From: Cyanobacteriota bacterium
GTDB taxonomy: Bacteria; Cyanobacteriota; Cyanobacteriia; CACIAM-69d
Assembly (NCBI GenBank): GCA_022402445.1
Contig: JAKRSF010000006.1
Span: 522,540 to 586,539 of the forward strand
Length of the DNA stretch: 64,000 bases
Reading direction: 5' to 3'
This document shows, piece after piece, positions 61,076 through 64,000 of this stretch (its first letter is position 1; the number at the start of each line of letters is the position of its first letter). The notes under the pieces are model-generated. The model was given only the letters and a program-made list of their open reading frames with translations. It ran no database searches and was not told the DNA's origin. The translations under genes and the position numbers were made by a program.

Positions 61076-61585
61076 CTAAGCTTGTCCCTTGATGCGCTTC
61101 ACGTAGACGCGATCGCAGCGGGCCGTTTCCAGTTCCGCCTCCGTCGCCAGGACATAGCCACAGCGTTCGTAGAGGTGCTGAGCCGCTGTCATGGATTCCG
61201 CCGTTTCGATCCAAATTTCCCCGAAGCCGCCCTGGGCGATCGCCCCTTCGAGCCGCGTCAGCAGCCACCGCCCGAGCCCCTGACCGCGCACCGTCGGCAG
61301 AAAGTACATCTTGCGGATTTCCACCGCCCTGGGGCCGCGCGCCACGGGATAGTAGCCCCCCGTCCCCACCAGTTCCCGATCGCCCTCGCCGCGATCGCGC
61401 TCCACCACCCAGAACTCTCCCCCGCGATCGCAGTAGCACTCCTCCACCGCCAGCACATCGCGATCGGCCCCCTCCGGCTCCCAGGGCAGGCCAAACTCCG
61501 CCAGCACCGACCCAATCAGCGCCGCCACGCGATCGCGATCGCCCGGTTCCCACGGCCGCACCCAAAACCCATTCCAGCGCTCCAC
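61076..61585 (-). CDS. GNAT family N-acetyltransferase
   Basis: The protein has 169 residues. It contains VRPWEPGDRDRVAALIGSVLAEFGL (N-terminal strand-helix), the acetyl-CoA motif A IRKMYFLPTVRGQGLGRWLLTRLEGAI (R/Q-x-x-G-x-G) and MTAAQHLYERCGYVLATEAEL. The acceptor substrate is unknown. The start is probably GTG 61585 (VERWNGFWVRPW), which has GGGGAGG 6 nt upstream. A TTG at 61633 would add 16 residues. It lies on the opposite strand to its neighbours. Confidence 0.85.
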   Translation of the reverse strand: MERWNGFWVRPWEPGDRDRVAALIGSVLAEFGLPWEPEGADRDVLAVEECYCDRGGEFWVVERDRGEGDRELVGTGGYYPVARGPRAVEIRKMYFLPTVRGQGLGRWLLTRLEGAIAQGGFGEIWIETAESMTAAQHLYERCGYVLATEAELETARCDRVYVKRIKGQA

Positions 61586-61741
61586 GGCCACCCTCCCCAA
61601 TCCCCATCCCAACGGGCCTGAAACCAACGACAACGGTCCCTTGCGATAGGGTTTTAAAGGGGCATCGCCGGGATCGCCCGTCGCCCCCTAGCCCTGTCAA
61701 CAAACGACGTAAACGACCCAAAAGGAACCGGTAAAGAATTG

Positions 61742-62854
61742 ATGACCATTATGACGTGGATCAGCTTGGCCATTGGCCTGGTGCTGCTGGTGGCCGGTGC
61801 AGAGTTCCTGGTGCGGGGAGCCGCCCGCCTCGCCGCCAGTGTTGGGGTTCCAACCCTTGTGGTGGGGCTTACCGTGGTGGCCTTTGGCACCAGCGCCCCG
61901 GAGCTGGCCGTGAGTGCAGGAGCGAGCCTAGCGGGTCAGGCGGATATTGCCGTGGGCAATGTCGTCGGCAGCAATATCTTCAATGTGCTGATGATTTTGG
62001 GCCTTTCCGCCGTGATTGCGCCCCTGACCGTCGCGCGGCAGATTATTCGCCTTGACGTGCCCTTGACCATTGGCGTGTCCTTTCTGCTGCTGCTGTTTGC
62101 CCTCGATGGGCGGCTCCAGCGGACCGATGGCCTGGTGCTGCTGGCGGGCATCATTGCCTATACGGTGTTTGCCGTGGTGCAGGGCATGAAAAGCGGCCGC
62201 GACGGCGAAGATGATGAACTGGCGGAGGAATATCACCTAGAGCGTACGGGCTGGCAGGCGCGGCTTCCGGCCCCGTGGCTGGTGGATTGGGCGTTGATTG
62301 CCCTGGGTTTGGGCCTGCTGGTGGTGGGGTCGCAACTGCTGGTGGACAGTGCGGTGACGATCGCCCGGGCGATGGGGGTCAGTGAATTAATTGTGGGCTT
62401 GACGATCGTGTCGGCGGGCACGTCGTTGCCGGAGCTGGCCACGTCGGTGACGGCGAGTTTGCGCGGCCAGCGGGATATTGCCGTGGGCAATGTGATCGGC
62501 AGCAATATTTTTAATATTCTCTGCGTGCTGGGCCTGTCGGCGACCATTTCCCCCGGCGGTTTGATGGTGTCTAGTGCGGTGCTGCGGTTTGATCTGCCGG
62601 TGGCGATCGCCACGGCGGTGGCCTGTTTACCGGTCTTTTTCAGTGGCAATGAAATCAGCCGCTGGGAAGGGTTTTTGTTCATCGCCTATTACGGAGCCTA
62701 TGCGTCCTATTTGATTTTGAATGCGACGGGCCATGATATGTTGCCCGCGTTCAACTCGGCGATGCTGTGGTTTGTGCTGCCCCTGACGGCGATTACGTTC
62801 GCGATCGTGACCCTTCAGACCATGCACCGCCGCCGCCGCCGGTCCCAGTCCTAG
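61742..62854 (+). CDS. Calcium/sodium antiporter (YrbG-type, CaCA superfamily)
   Basis: The protein has 370 residues with about ten membrane spans. The two inverted alpha-repeats carry the cation-binding signatures: FGTSAPELAVSAGASLAGQADIAVGNVVGSNIFNVLMILGL and SAGTSLPELATSVTASLRGQRDIAVGNVIGSNIFNILCVLGL. They are separated by an acidic cytosolic loop (GRDGEDDELAEEYHLE). Exchangers of this family extrude Ca2+ (or another cation) using Na+ or H+ gradients. ATG 61742 is taken as start, with ATG 61751 as an alternative; a TTG precedes it. The tail is a run of Arg (HRRRRRS). Confidence 0.92.
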   Translation: MTIMTWISLAIGLVLLVAGAEFLVRGAARLAASVGVPTLVVGLTVVAFGTSAPELAVSAGASLAGQADIAVGNVVGSNIFNVLMILGLSAVIAPLTVARQIIRLDVPLTIGVSFLLLLFALDGRLQRTDGLVLLAGIIAYTVFAVVQGMKSGRDGEDDELAEEYHLERTGWQARLPAPWLVDWALIALGLGLLVVGSQLLVDSAVTIARAMGVSELIVGLTIVSAGTSLPELATSVTASLRGQRDIAVGNVIGSNIFNILCVLGLSATISPGGLMVSSAVLRFDLPVAIATAVACLPVFFSGNEISRWEGFLFIAYYGAYASYLILNATGHDMLPAFNSAMLWFVLPLTAITFAIVTLQTMHRRRRRSQS

Positions 62855-63113
62855 GGCCGCCCCAAAGGGCAAGGGGATGTGTCAGGGAGCCCTCGCAAAA
62901 ATCCAGCCGAACCGCCCCCGGAAAACGGCTTTGGTGGTAGGGTAGATCCAATCGATTGCCCTGCCTCCGGGTCGGGTTCATCGGCCCCATGCGTATCCTC
63001 CTCAAGCGCATTTTTTAGATTTTTGGCCGGTCGGGTCGGTTTTCCTAGGGCTGACCAGGCCCACGGCCAACCCCTAAACCTAACGAACCTTACGATCCAG
63101 AGGGAGTTTGAGC

Positions 63114-63401
63114 GTGTCTGTTGAAACGATCGAACGCCGCGAAACGGTCAGCGTGCGTAAACCTGCGCCCCGCTATCGGGTGTTGCTGCACAATGATGAT
63201 TTCAATTCGATGGAGCATGTGGTGCAGACGCTGCTGCAAACGGTGGCGAGTCTGACCCAGCCCCAGGCGGTGGACATCATGATGGAGGCCCACATGAATG
63301 GGCTGGCGCTGGTGATTGTGTGTGTGCAGGAACATGCGGAGTTCTACTGCGAAACCCTGAAAAACCATGGCCTGACGAGTACGATCGAGCCGGATGAATA
63401 G
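63114..63401 (+). CDS. clpS: ATP-dependent Clp protease adaptor ClpS
   Basis: The protein has 95 residues. The core PRYRVLLHNDDFNSMEHVVQTLLQTV holds the NDD motif that docks the adaptor and the pocket for N-degron substrates. EAHMNGLALVIVCVQEHAEFYCETLKNHGL completes the ClpS fold. ClpS delivers N-end-rule proteins to ClpAP/ClpCP. The start is most likely GTG 63114, because GGGAG at 63102-63106 sits 7 nt before it; the in-frame TTG at 63108 is too close to that site. Confidence 0.92.
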   Translation: MSVETIERRETVSVRKPAPRYRVLLHNDDFNSMEHVVQTLLQTVASLTQPQAVDIMMEAHMNGLALVIVCVQEHAEFYCETLKNHGLTSTIEPDE

Positions 63402-63479
63402 GCTGCCCCTGGGGTCCGTCCCTGGGGCGGATTTTGGTGGGGTGGGGTGGATCTGTTGTTGTTGTCTTGCGATTGATTT

Positions 63480-64000
63480 ATGGGTCAGCCTTGGGTGACG
63501 GCTACGATCGCGCGGATGCCGCACCTGGCGACCCGCCCGATCCCGTGGCGGATCGGTTTTTTTTTGTTGGGGGCGTTGGCCCTGTGGCTGCCGGTGGCGA
63601 TCGTGGCGGTGGTGCCGTTGGGGGTGACCTTTGGCTGGGATGCGGTGGCGACGAATGTGACGGCGATCGCGAGCCTGTATACGGCGATCCTGACGGCGAT
63701 TTGGATCTGGGGGCGGGGGGTGCGGCGGCTGGCGATGCCCCTGCGGTCCTATGGCTGGCAGTGGGGACCGGCGCTGGTGGTGGAAATTGCCTTGGGGGTG
63801 GCGATCGCGATCGCGAGCATGGGGGCGCTGTTTGGCCTAGAGGCGCTCCTGGGGTGGCTGACCTTTGACGTTAAACCCGGCCCCTGGGCGTTCTATTGGT
63901 TCAATGGCCTGGTGGTGGGGGCGGGGGTCGCCTTCCTGGAGGAAATTTTCTTTCGGGGCTGGTGTCTGGCGGAATTCCAGATGAGCTTTTCGCGGCGGCG
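63480..64000 (+). CDS. CPBP-family intramembrane metalloprotease, N-terminal part (runs off the right edge)
   Basis: The frame opens at ATG 63480 (MGQPWVTATIARMPHL) and is still open after 173 codons at the window end. Hydrophobic segments occur at about residues 25-55 (FFLLGALALWLPVAIVAVVPLGV), 65-80 and 97-122. The diagnostic motif EEIFFRGW (E-E-x-x-x-R) of CPBP/Abi (CAAX-type) proteases lies near residues 157-164 after FYWFNGLVVGAGVAFL. Family members process prenylated proteins, bacteriocins or membrane proteins. The second conserved motif would lie outside the window. The target is unknown. Confidence 0.85.
   Translation, partial: MGQPWVTATIARMPHLATRPIPWRIGFFLLGALALWLPVAIVAVVPLGVTFGWDAVATNVTAIASLYTAILTAIWIWGRGVRRLAMPLRSYGWQWGPALVVEIALGVAIAIASMGALFGLEALLGWLTFDVKPGPWAFYWFNGLVVGAGVAFLEEIFFRGWCLAEFQMSFSRR

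Overview
The window comes from a cyanobacterium with a high-GC chromosome. The HIP1 octamer GCGATCGC and its near relatives occur on almost every line. Several genes are of types characteristic of cyanobacteria: a fused pantoate ligase/cytidylate kinase, a C-DES-type cystine lyase, a DUF3110 protein, a PedR-like LuxR regulator, a phytochrome with an Rcp1-type response regulator, and a MenG-type quinone methyltransferase. The species cannot be named from the sequence. I saw no rRNA, tRNA, CRISPR array, transposase or prophage.

Layout. 1-5.4 kb: the 5' part of a TamB-like gene leaving the left edge, a DUF3110 gene, panC-cmk and the cystine lyase. 5.5-16.7 kb: two giant tandem paralogues (1832 and 1812 aa), each a secreted two-partner-secretion/hemagglutinin domain followed by repeats, a proline-rich hinge and a C-terminal CHAT (caspase-like) protease domain. 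They share a 780-bp block with no visible difference. 17.1-22.8 kb: a hybrid histidine kinase with a phosphorelay, and threonine deaminase. 22.8-23.9 kb: a more AT-rich patch with two tandem mini-XRE regulators, an orphan gene and an interspersed repeat. 23.9-31.7 kb: tldD, secreted and membrane hypotheticals, a pedR-like gene, a cation/proton antiporter overlapping coaX, and a methyltransferase. 31.7-33.9 kb: three 'house-cleaning' nucleotide pyrophosphatases (NUDIX, Maf, MazG) side by side. 34-37.3 kb: a FutA-like iron-binding protein behind a candidate Fur box, a repeat-rich intergenic region, a TonB-like proline-rich protein and a pentapeptide-repeat lipoprotein. 37.5-43.6 kb: a sulfotransferase, a large TPR protein and a glycosyltransferase-like protein with an unrecognised second domain. 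43.6-49.3 kb: murE, glutaredoxin, DUF445, menG and an M15 peptidase with three repeats. 49.4-53.1 kb: a STAND NTPase and an EcfT-like protein. 53.3-60.6 kb: a beta-helix protein, phytochrome plus Rcp1-like regulator, comM and LD-carboxypeptidase. 61-64 kb: an acetyltransferase, a Ca2+/cation antiporter, clpS and the start of a CPBP protease.

Two families of intergenic repeats run through the window. One forms MITE-like elements bounded by GGTAGGGTGCGTTCGG and its complement. The other is the perfect palindrome CAAGGGGCTTAAGCCCCTTG and close variants. Functional themes are peptidoglycan and envelope (murE, two murein-type peptidases, tamB, the secreted proteins), coenzyme A (panC, coaX), nucleotide-pool sanitation, light and redox signalling (phytochrome/Rcp1, PedR) and iron uptake. 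The best candidates for something new are the paired TPS-CHAT proteins, the composite repeat element, the glycosyltransferase-like fusion and the STAND NTPase.
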